The notes below the pieces were generated by a model. That model had not been told where the DNA came from and did not search any database. It saw only the letters and a program-made list of their open reading frames with translations. A stretch of 64,000 nucleotides of DNA from contig JBPOIU010000063.1 of the NCBI GenBank assembly GCA_052034255.1, positions 11,393 to 75,392 of the forward strand. Direction: 5' to 3'. Within the stretch, counting starts at the first letter, position 1. Every line of letters begins with the position of its first letter. Position numbers and translations under genes: made by a program. Below are positions 42,353-49,465 of this stretch, piece after piece. The DNA is from JADJEK01 sp052034255. Lineage in GTDB: Bacteria; Planctomycetota; B15-G4; JADJEK01.

Positions 42353-43563
42353 CGCGCGAGGATCTCGCTGCGCCACAGCGCGTCGAGTTGCTGCACGTCC
42401 TGGCCCGTTGACCGCACGAACGCTTGATCGAGCGTGTCGCCGCGCCCGAGATCGGAGAGGACCGCCCGCACGGCGCCGACGCCATAGCGACCGTGGAAGA
42501 ACCCGACGAACGACCGCGACTGCGCGTACCACAGCCTCACTTTGTCGACATCGGTCTCACTGACCCACTCCGCCGGCAGCTCGGCGAACGCGGCGGGTTT
42601 CGTGCCCTTCGCGACCAGCGCACGCACGCCCGCGTGCGGATCGACGCCCTCGAAGAACTCCGCGAGGCCCTCGTTCAGCCAGAGCGGGCACAATGGGGCG
42701 AGATCGGCGATGACGCGATGCGCGTACTCGTGCGTCGCCGTCCTGCGGATCGACTCGCGTTCGCGCGCGAAGTCGTCGATCGGCAACCGGATCTTGCCGT
42801 CGTAGAGGCCACCCACCCAGCCGTGGGTCGCGGTCGCTTTCTGGAAGTCCTGGCGCGAGTACAGCAGCACGGTGGTCTTGTCGCGCGGGAACGCGCCGAG
42901 CTCGCTGCCGACCTTCGCGCGCGCGTCTTGCAGCAGGGACAGCACCTGATCGGCGACTGCGAAGTCCTCGGGCTTGCCGAGGAACTTCAGCGTGAAGTCG
43001 TTCGACGACCGGTCGACGTAATCGCTGGAAACCGAGTTCTCGCGCTCGCACCGTTCGAGCAACGCCGTGACGACGGCTTCCTCGCCGAGTTCGAGCCGCC
43101 GCTTCAGGCTCTCGATCGCACGCGGCAGATCGTCCTTCGCGTAATAAAGGAACCCGAGGTCGCGATGGACGGTGGGCTCGTCGGGGAACTCCGCGCGGGC
43201 TTCGATCAGTACGGCTTCGGCGCGACCGAAATCTCGCAGCTCCATCCAGCCGCGCGCGAGATGGCGCCGCGTCGTGACGTCGTCCCGCAGGTCGAGCGCG
43301 CGTTCGAAGTCGGCGATCGCCTCGGCGACCCATCGTGCTTCGAGCCGGGAGACGCCGCGATTGTGGTAGGCGACGCCGAGGTTCTCACGAATCGTGCGGT
43401 GCGCCGGATCGGCGCGCGTCGCGCGTTGCAGCAGTTGGATCGCGTCGTCGTAGTGCTTCGCCTTCAATTGCTCGACGCCGAGTTCGTTCCACTCGGCAGC
43501 GGTCTTCTCTCCGTCACCGAGCGCGACGATCGCGGTCAGGACTCCGGCGACCCACGCGTTCAT
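42349..43563 (-). CDS. Exported TPR protein with gluzincin-type peptidase domain
   Basis: The 404-residue product has a signal peptide (AWVAGVLTAIVALGD), TPRs from about 20 to 165 (ELGVEQLKAKHYDDAIQLLQRA and LDLRDDVTTRRHLARGWMEL) and a C-terminal metallopeptidase-like domain of the MA clan. The zinc site HEYAH and the downstream Glu in WLNEGLAEFFEG fit a gluzincin. It may be a periplasmic protease or a peptide-binding relative. Both ends overlap neighbours by four bases, so translation is coupled to the YkgJ-like protein and PdxA. Confidence 0.83.
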   Translation of the reverse strand: MNAWVAGVLTAIVALGDGEKTAAEWNELGVEQLKAKHYDDAIQLLQRATRADPAHRTIRENLGVAYHNRGVSRLEARWVAEAIADFERALDLRDDVTTRRHLARGWMELRDFGRAEAVLIEARAEFPDEPTVHRDLGFLYYAKDDLPRAIESLKRRLELGEEAVVTALLERCERENSVSSDYVDRSSNDFTLKFLGKPEDFAVADQVLSLLQDARAKVGSELGAFPRDKTTVLLYSRQDFQKATATHGWVGGLYDGKIRLPIDDFARERESIRRTATHEYAHRVIADLAPLCPLWLNEGLAEFFEGVDPHAGVRALVAKGTKPAAFAELPAEWVSETDVDKVRLWYAQSRSFVGFFHGRYGVGAVRAVLSDLGRGDTLDQAFVRSTGQDVQQLDALWRSEILAR

Positions 43564-43985
43564 CGACGTCCCTCCTCGCGAATCGTTCGCACGAACCGGT
43601 CGTAGCGGTACGGCACGCCGTGCGCCTCGTGCAGCTGCACGATCTTGCGATGGTATCGCTCGGCGAGCTCCTGCATGGCCGCGGCGTATCCAGGATCACA
43701 GAAGTAGACCCGACATCCGAGCGGTCGCCCATCGCGCAGCCGGCATTGCCCCCCTTGGAAGTACGGGCAGGCGTCGGGGGCCGCGTCTTGCGGCTTCGCA
43801 CCGCCGTGAGCTCGCGCGTATTCGACTTCGACGTCGGTCGCGAACAGGACGTGACCGGCCTTGGCGAAGTCGCAACACAGTCCGCGCAGATCGCAGCGCA
43901 CCGCCGTGGCGCGGACTTCGACGTCGAGCGCGTCGTAGAGCGCCTTCAGTTCCGCGTGCAGCGCGCCGCGCTCGACGCGGCTCAT
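43560..43985 (-). CDS. YkgJ-type CxxCxxCC metal-binding protein
   Basis: The 141-residue cytoplasmic product contains a cysteine cluster in two blocks: CDLRGLCCDF and CPYFQGGQCRLRDGRPLGCRVYFCD. This is the pattern of the YkgJ family, thought to bind zinc or iron. The function is unknown. It is encoded between a Ser/Thr kinase and a metallopeptidase with ATGA overlaps on both sides, which points to a shared regulatory or maturation role. Confidence 0.8.
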   Translation of the reverse strand: MSRVERGALHAELKALYDALDVEVRATAVRCDLRGLCCDFAKAGHVLFATDVEVEYARAHGGAKPQDAAPDACPYFQGGQCRLRDGRPLGCRVYFCDPGYAAAMQELAERYHRKIVQLHEAHGVPYRYDRFVRTIREEGRR

Positions 43986-45118
43986 CGTGGGCGCTTGCGG
44001 ACGACCGGGAAGCGCGGATGCGGCGGACCGTCCTGCGGCGTCTGGAACGGCAAGTCGAGCGTCGTGTCGGAACCGCCCTCGCGGAAGGACAGCGTCTTCT
44101 TGCCGCGAATCTGCTCTTCGATGTCCGCGATCAGTTCCTTGGTCGTCTGGTACCGGAACGCGCGGTCTTGCTCCATCATCTTGCGGATGAAGTAGTTCAT
44201 GTGCGGCGAGATGCGCCGCGACTGCAGCTCCGGGGACGACAGGGTCTCGAGGATGCGCGCCGCGAGTTGTTCCTGGGTTCCCTCGCCCGCGAACGGGAGT
44301 TCACCGACGACGATCTGATACAGCGTCGCGCCGAGCGCGTAGATGTCCGAACGCTCGTCGAGATCGGCGGTGCCTTGCGCCTGCTCGGGTGACATGTACG
44401 CCGCGGTACCGAGCGTGGTGTCCGACCCGACTTCGTGCGCGTCGTGGATCGAGGTCGCGAATCCGAGGTCGATCAGCTTCACGCCGTTGTCGCGCGTCAA
44501 CAGGATGTTGTCCGGCTTCACGTCGCGATGCAGGATCCCTTGCGCGTGCATGCTCTCGAGCGCACGCGCCGCCTGAAGGATGATGAAGAGCGCCGCGTCC
44601 TCGTGGAACTGCATGCCGGAGCGCAACAGCGCGAGCAGCGATTCGCCCGGCACCCAATCCATGATGAACACGAGGCGCTCGGCGCCGGACTTGTCCTTCA
44701 CCGAACCGACTCGGTGCCCGCCGACGATGTTCTCGTGCTGCAGCTTCACGAGCAGCTTCGCCTCGCGGACGAACCGCCGCCGCTGCTCGGGATCTTGATG
44801 CAGCGCGGCGTGCATGACCTTGATCGCGACTTCGCGGCCGGTCTTGTCCTCGCGCGCACGCATGACGACCGAGGTTCCGCCGACACCGGCCTTCGCGACG
44901 TACGTGAAGCCGGGAACCACCGGCACGTCCTCGCCACCGGTCGAGCGCAGGAAGCGCACCTTGTCGGCGCTGAGGATGGAAAGCCGCGCCAACAGCTGTT
45001 CCACGGTTTCAGGGCCACCCTGTGCGCACGCGGCGAGCGCTTGTTCGGCCTCGGCTTTGCCGAGATGGCCTTTCTGGACCAAGATCGCGAGGAAGCGAAC
45101 CTCGTCGGGACTCAACAT
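43982..45118 (-). CDS. Soluble Ser/Thr protein kinase
   Basis: The 378-residue product has an N-terminal helical region (about 1-65) similar to the small domain found before many planctomycete kinases, then a PknB-type kinase domain. The Gly loop is AGVGGTSVV, the catalytic Lys is Lys100 (VAIKVM), the catalytic loop is HRDVKPDN (Asp199) and the metal motif is DLG (217-219) instead of DFG. There is no membrane helix or sensor domain, so it is cytoplasmic. It heads the operon and has its own promoter. It could phosphorylate the FHA proteins in this window, but there is no direct evidence. Confidence 0.92.
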   Translation of the reverse strand: MLSPDEVRFLAILVQKGHLGKAEAEQALAACAQGGPETVEQLLARLSILSADKVRFLRSTGGEDVPVVPGFTYVAKAGVGGTSVVMRAREDKTGREVAIKVMHAALHQDPEQRRRFVREAKLLVKLQHENIVGGHRVGSVKDKSGAERLVFIMDWVPGESLLALLRSGMQFHEDAALFIILQAARALESMHAQGILHRDVKPDNILLTRDNGVKLIDLGFATSIHDAHEVGSDTTLGTAAYMSPEQAQGTADLDERSDIYALGATLYQIVVGELPFAGEGTQEQLAARILETLSSPELQSRRISPHMNYFIRKMMEQDRAFRYQTTKELIADIEEQIRGKKTLSFREGGSDTTLDLPFQTPQDGPPHPRFPVVRKRPR

Positions 45119-45440
45119 GACGGCTCCGTTCCGGAGACATTCGCTTCGACTTCGCGGCCCATGAAGGGGCACGATAGCTTCGCGAGAGAAACAGGGTCAA
45201 GGACGGGGAGCGGCCGGCGGAAAAAGGCGGTCGCACTCATGGCGAGTGCATCGTGCGCAGCGCCCGCGCGGCTTGACCCTCAACCGTCCGTATGTCGCTG
45301 CTGCCGCCGGGTGCGTTTTCGAACCTCCCGCTGCACCCGCGCAACGACGGAGGAACGTTTGCGTGAACTCCCCACAAGGGCTCAAGGCTCGTTCGTCACC
45401 CAGCCGATCCTGACGCCACGACATCACCCCCGGGTGCACC
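45119..45440. other. Divergent control region of the kinase operon and the AAA gene
   Basis: This 322-base region holds the kinase promoter (45171-45200). A widely spaced 8-bp inverted repeat GGGTCAAG/CTTGACCC (45194-45201 and 45271-45278) overlaps its -35 box. No clear -10 faces the AAA gene. No tRNA or small gene was found. Confidence 0.4.
45171..45200 (-). promoter_or_regulatory. Promoter of the kinase-pdxA operon
   Basis: On the minus strand TTGACC (45200-45195, five of six matches), an 18-base spacer and TATCGT (45176-45171) precede the kinase ATG by 52 bases. Confidence 0.55.
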
Positions 45441-46790
45441 ATGGCTGGAAAGCACGACACGCAGGTCGTTCTCAAGTACTGCGAAGTCATCGACGAGTTC
45501 ATCAAGGTCCGCGTCTTCGCCGACGACGAGATCGGTCAACTCGTGGCGAAGGACCGCGTCAGCAATCGGCGCAGCTATCAGCGCTCGGTCGTCGAAGGGT
45601 GCGTGCTCGATTACGAGGACAGCGTCCTGCCGCTGTTCAAGAAGTTCAACCGCATCTACAAGCCCGAAGCGCTCGAGGACGTGCTCTACCAAATCTGCGT
45701 CGAGGTCAACCCGCACCTCGAGATCCACCAGGTCAGCCTTCCGCTGTCCGCCGACGGGACGCCGGAAGCCGACGCGGGAGCCAACGTCCGGCAGCGCCTG
45801 TTCGCCCAGGTCTACGGATTGGAACGCGAGCTCACGAGCCGCATCGTCGGGCAGAAGGAAGCCGTCCTGTCGGTGTCGAAGGCGCTGAAGAAGGCGGCCG
45901 TCGGACTGAAGGACCCGCGCAAGCCGATCGGCGTGTTCTTGCTCGTCGGCTCGACCGGCACTGGCAAGACGGAACTCGCGAAGGTGGTCGCGTCGAAGGT
46001 GTTCGGCGGCACGACGAACATCGTGCGCGTCGACTGCTCCGAGTTCGCGCTGCCCCACGAGTACGCCAAGCTGATCGGCGCGCCGCCCGGGTACATCGGC
46101 CACAACGAGGGCGGCTTCCTGACCGAGGCGGTCAAGACCAAGAAGTCGTGCGTCGTGCTGTTCGACGAAATCGAGAAGGCGCACGGCAAGGTCCACAACC
46201 TGCTGTTGCAGTTGATGGACGAAGGCACGCTGACCGACGGCAAGGGCAACCAGGTCCGCTTCGACAACACACTGGTGCTGATGACGTCGAACCTCGGCGT
46301 GCGTGAGATCGAGGATCTGCGCAATCGCTGCGGCTTCGGCTCGGCGAGCCGCAAGGACCTCAGCCGCGGGGAAATGCAGGACGCGATCCAGGCGGCGATG
46401 AAGTCGACGTTCACTCCCGAATTCATCAACCGCGTCGACGAAGTCGTGCTGTTCAACCCGTTGACCGAGAAGGACTGCCAGCGCATCGCGTCGATCCAAC
46501 TCGACGAGGTGTCCTCGTATCTCCAGAACGCCGAAGTGAAGCTGCAGTTCTCGCCGCGCGTGTTCCAGTTCATCGCGAGCCTCGGCTACTCGGCCGAGTA
46601 CGGAGCGCGCGAACTGCGCCGCATCATCCGCGCGCAGGTCGAGAGTCCGCTCGCCGAGTTGTTGCTCGAAGGCACGTTCGGCGCCGGTGACACGGTGTTG
46701 GCCTCGGTCCGCCGCGGCAAGCTGCACTTCGAAGCCACCGTGAAGGGCCCCGGCGAACGCCAGACCGCGCTCGCCCCCGCCCCGGTCTGA
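45441..46790 (+). CDS. Single-ring Hsp100/ClpB-type AAA+ ATPase
   Basis: The 449-residue product has a novel helical N-terminal region (1-125) and one AAA+ domain of the Clp D2 type. Walker A is GSTGTGKT (170-177), the pore loop is GYIG (217-220) with aromatic Tyr, and Walker B is VVLFDEIEK (238-246). The C-terminal small domain has FTPEFINRVDEVVLFNPL and EYGARELRRIIRAQVESPLA. It lacks the D1 ring and shows no recognisable IGL-type ClpP loop, so it is more likely a disaggregase or unfoldase that works alone. ClpL and HslU are excluded by length and the N-terminal part. Confidence 0.85.
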   Translation: MAGKHDTQVVLKYCEVIDEFIKVRVFADDEIGQLVAKDRVSNRRSYQRSVVEGCVLDYEDSVLPLFKKFNRIYKPEALEDVLYQICVEVNPHLEIHQVSLPLSADGTPEADAGANVRQRLFAQVYGLERELTSRIVGQKEAVLSVSKALKKAAVGLKDPRKPIGVFLLVGSTGTGKTELAKVVASKVFGGTTNIVRVDCSEFALPHEYAKLIGAPPGYIGHNEGGFLTEAVKTKKSCVVLFDEIEKAHGKVHNLLLQLMDEGTLTDGKGNQVRFDNTLVLMTSNLGVREIEDLRNRCGFGSASRKDLSRGEMQDAIQAAMKSTFTPEFINRVDEVVLFNPLTEKDCQRIASIQLDEVSSYLQNAEVKLQFSPRVFQFIASLGYSAEYGARELRRIIRAQVESPLAELLLEGTFGAGDTVLASVRRGKLHFEATVKGPGERQTALAPAPV

Positions 46791-46811
46791 TCCGGACCAA
46801 AGCCGCCGCTC

Positions 46812-46828
46812 CGTCGACGCGATCGACG
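46812..46828 (+). terminator. Hairpin after the AAA gene
   Basis: CGTCGA-cgcga-TCGACG is a perfect 6-bp hairpin 22 bases beyond the AAA stop and before the next promoter. Confidence 0.35.
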
Positions 46829-46857
46829 CGCGCCACGGCGGTCGTCCGTGGACTCGC

Positions 46858-46863
46858 TACAGT
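46858..46863 (+). promoter_or_regulatory. -10-like box of the thioredoxin/HEAT gene
   Basis: TACAGT lies 27 bases before the ATG, followed by tctccg and the Shine-Dalgarno CGGAG. No convincing -35 was seen. Confidence 0.4.
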
Positions 46864-46890
46864 CTCCGCGATCCGATCCGGAGACTCCAC

Positions 46891-48228
46891 ATGCGTGCAC
46901 TTCGTGCGTTGGCCACGCTGCTGCTGTTCGTTCCCACCGCCGCGGCGGCCGGCATCACTTGGCAGCCGTCGCTCGACGACGTGCTGGCGCGCGCCAAGAC
47001 CGAGAACAAGGTCGTGTTCATCGCGGTCAACATGGACCGCGAGCGCGCGAACGACCGCCTGGTCGCGGACCATTACAAAGACCCGACGATCGTCAAGCTG
47101 ACGAGCCACACGCTGAATCTGTTCTGCTCGCGCTTCGACCACGCATCGGGCGAGAAGCCGTGCCCACGCGCCGGTAGCGTGCCGTGCTCGGCGCACATGG
47201 CCGTCGAGAAGGCCGTGCGCGCGCAGATCCTGAAGCCCGCCGACGGCGGTGACGTGGTCTCGCCGCAGCACGTCCTGCTCGGTCCGGACGGCAAGGTGCT
47301 GCTGTCGGTCCAGTACGAGATCTCGAAGCCCGAGCTCGAGTGGTGCATCGTCACCGCGATCCGCAAGCTCGACCCCGCGTTCTCGTGGACGCTGTCCAGC
47401 GGTGCGCGCGCTCCGCGTCGGCTCGTGATGGACGGCGTGGTCACCGGCGAGGCCATGGAACAGGCGCCGACCAAGGAAGAGGTCGACGCCATCCTCGAAC
47501 GACTGAAGCGCGGCGAGGCACCGCGCGAGATGCGCGAAGAGATCATGCGGCTGTTCAAGAGCGATGATCCGCGCGCGAAGGACTACGTCGGCAACTTCCT
47601 GTCGTCGAAGCCGGCGAACCGCGAGAACTGGATCACGGTGCTGGTGCATGAGGTCGGCCGGTCGTCGCCGCAGGATTGGTCCGAACTGGTGACCCGCTTC
47701 CTCGAGGATCCACGTCCGGAGGTGCGCGCCGAGGCCGCCGTCGCGCTCGAGCAACTCGCCGACCCGAAGGCGCTCGGTGACCTGACCAAGGCGTTCAAGC
47801 GTGAGAAAGAGGACACCGTGAAGCGCGAGCTGCTGCGGGCGATCGCCTCTGCGGGCCGCGCCGACAAGAAGACCGCGACGACGCTGACCGAGCAATTCGC
47901 GAAGGCGAAGGACGCCGCCACGCGCTGTGCCGCGCTCGTCGGCGCCGCATACCTGGAGGACGCGAAAGCCGCGCGCGCATTGCTGGAACCGGCGCTGCAG
48001 GCCCCTGAAGCGGCCTTTCGGGGCGCGGCGGCGTGCGCGCTCGCCGTCCGTCGGGATCGAGAGGCGCACGAGGCGATGCTGGACTCGGCCGCGCTGAAGG
48101 AATCCGATCCGACCACCAAATCGACCATCGAAGCCGCGTTGAAGGTCCTGCGCGGCGGTGACGTCGCGAAGATCGACGAGGCCGCCAACACGCTGTGCGG
48201 CAGCACGATCGTGCGCGATCGCAAATGA
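46891..48228 (+). CDS. Exported thioredoxin-fold protein with HEAT repeats
   Basis: The 445-residue product has a signal peptide (ALATLLLFVPTAAAAG), a thioredoxin-like domain (about 20-165: LDDVLARAKTENKVVFIAVN, QHVLLGPDGKVLL) and HEAT-like repeats from about 200 to 430 (DDPRAKDYVGNFL, EDPRPEVRAEAAVALEQLAD, FRGAAACALAVRRD). The CxxC pair expected after the first strand is missing and is replaced by MDRERA, so it is unlikely to be a disulfide oxidoreductase. Scattered cysteines (CSRF, CPRAGSVPC) may form structural bonds or bind metal. A binding or scaffold role outside the cytoplasm is inferred. Confidence 0.75.
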   Translation: MRALRALATLLLFVPTAAAAGITWQPSLDDVLARAKTENKVVFIAVNMDRERANDRLVADHYKDPTIVKLTSHTLNLFCSRFDHASGEKPCPRAGSVPCSAHMAVEKAVRAQILKPADGGDVVSPQHVLLGPDGKVLLSVQYEISKPELEWCIVTAIRKLDPAFSWTLSSGARAPRRLVMDGVVTGEAMEQAPTKEEVDAILERLKRGEAPREMREEIMRLFKSDDPRAKDYVGNFLSSKPANRENWITVLVHEVGRSSPQDWSELVTRFLEDPRPEVRAEAAVALEQLADPKALGDLTKAFKREKEDTVKRELLRAIASAGRADKKTATTLTEQFAKAKDAATRCAALVGAAYLEDAKAARALLEPALQAPEAAFRGAAACALAVRRDREAHEAMLDSAALKESDPTTKSTIEAALKVLRGGDVAKIDEAANTLCGSTIVRDRK

Positions 48229-48238
48229 CGGAGACCGC

Positions 48239-48667
48239 ATGAGCGACGTCCTCGCGGTCCGCGGCGCCAAGATCCCGCTGTGGGCGATCCAGATCGACGT
48301 CTCCCGCGCGAGCGGGCCGGGCGGCCAGAACGTGAACAAGGTCAACAGCCGCGTGACCTTGCGCCTCAACCTGCGCACGGCGCCCGGGCTGTCGGAGTTC
48401 GCGCGCGCCCGGTTGCTGTCGAAGCTCGGCGCGAAATTGACGACGAACGGCGAGCTCCTGGTCCACGGCGCCGAGCACCGCGATCAATCACAGAACAAGG
48501 CCGCGGCGTTCGAACGCCTGCGTTCGATGCTCGAACAGGCGTTGACCCCCGAGAAGCGCCGGGTCGCGACCAAGCCGACGCGCGGCTCGATCGAACGCAA
48601 GATCGACGCGCGCAAGAAGCGCAGCGCGGTGAAACGCGAGCGGCGCTGGCGCCCCGATGCGGAGTGA
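48239..48667 (+). CDS. arfB: Alternative ribosome-rescue factor ArfB
   Basis: ArfB enters stalled ribosomes that lack a stop codon and hydrolyses peptidyl-tRNA. The 142-residue product has the GGQ motif at residues 28-30 in SRASGPGGQNVNKVNSRVTL, very close to the position in E. coli ArfB, and the Lys/Arg-rich C-terminal tail that enters the mRNA channel (KKRSAVKRERRW). There is no stop-codon recognition domain, as expected. The ATG, preceded by CGGAG, lies 10 bases after the previous stop. With rqcH it gives the cell two stalled-ribosome pathways in this window. Confidence 0.93.
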   Translation: MSDVLAVRGAKIPLWAIQIDVSRASGPGGQNVNKVNSRVTLRLNLRTAPGLSEFARARLLSKLGAKLTTNGELLVHGAEHRDQSQNKAAAFERLRSMLEQALTPEKRRVATKPTRGSIERKIDARKKRSAVKRERRWRPDAE

Positions 48668-48700
48668 GCCAGCGCCGCGTCCACCTCAAAACCGACCCGG

Positions 48701-48714
48701 ACGGGACTGCCCGT
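48701..48714. terminator. Weak hairpin between arfB and the pilin operon
   Basis: ACGGG-actg-CCCGT (5 bp) lies between convergent genes; a TTTT run follows on the minus strand about 10 bases later. Confidence 0.35.
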
Positions 48715-48726
48715 GGGCGATTTCCG

Positions 48727-49443
48727 TCAGAACTCTTCGCCGTTCATGTCGAAGTTCGACAGGTTCGCGGAGAAGTCGTTCTTCGGCGTCACCACCAGGC
48801 GCTGCGTGGTCTGGATGTCCCGACCGCTGATCGGATCGCGGCTCGACGTGATCAGCCGGATCAAGATCTGGCCGCCGCGCGAATCGCGTTGGAACACCAC
48901 CTGCTGCACTCCGCGGCACAGCGTGCGCGCCTGCTGGACTCCGCTCTGGTCGATGCGCACCAGATGGTCGAGCGGGAAGTCGCCCGCGGTGCCGTACCCG
49001 AGCCGGTAGATGAACGGGCCGGCTTCCTCGATCTCCATCGAGTTGCCGCCGACGTTCACGAAACCGCCGATCGTCATGAAGCGGATCGCGAAGTTCGAGT
49101 TCCCAACCGCGTTCGTCGTCGGATACAGCGTGCCCGGCGGCGGCGTCGCGGCCGAATCGACCGGCGCCGCCGCGAGCGTGTTGTCCTCGTCGATCGGCCA
49201 GATCTGGACCGTCTCGTCGCGCACCGACGCTTCTTGCAGCTCGAGGTTCATCGCGATCAGCGCCTTGCTGCTGTTCGCCATCGCTTCGAGTTGCGCCGTG
49301 CCGGCCGTCGTCCCCCGCATGCTGCCGGTGTACGACGACAGCGCGACGTAGAACATCAGCGACAGCAACGTCGCGGAGATCGCGACTTCGACCATCGAGA
49401 AACCACGGATCGCCGTCCGCATCTTGCGCCTGGATACGTTCAT
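48727..49443 (-). CDS. PilW-like minor pilin
   Basis: The 238-residue product begins MNVSRRKMRTAIRG followed by FSMVEVAISATLLSLMFYVALS, a class III prepilin N-terminus with Glu at +5. The globular part is beta-rich, with a central Ala/Pro/Thr stretch and a C-terminal RLVVTPKNDF. It is the last gene in a group of four minor-pilin genes on the minus strand and would sit at a pilus tip or base. The exact PilW role is by gene order. Confidence 0.8.
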   Translation of the reverse strand: MNVSRRKMRTAIRGFSMVEVAISATLLSLMFYVALSSYTGSMRGTTAGTAQLEAMANSSKALIAMNLELQEASVRDETVQIWPIDEDNTLAAAPVDSAATPPPGTLYPTTNAVGNSNFAIRFMTIGGFVNVGGNSMEIEEAGPFIYRLGYGTAGDFPLDHLVRIDQSGVQQARTLCRGVQQVVFQRDSRGGQILIRLITSSRDPISGRDIQTTQRLVVTPKNDFSANLSNFDMNGEEF

Positions 49444-49465
49444 CGGAGTGCCACCTCTGTTTCGC

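Noticed and set aside
46624..48378. Minus-strand ORF of 584 codons
   Set aside because: It runs antisense across the AAA, thioredoxin/HEAT and arfB genes, all supported by motifs.
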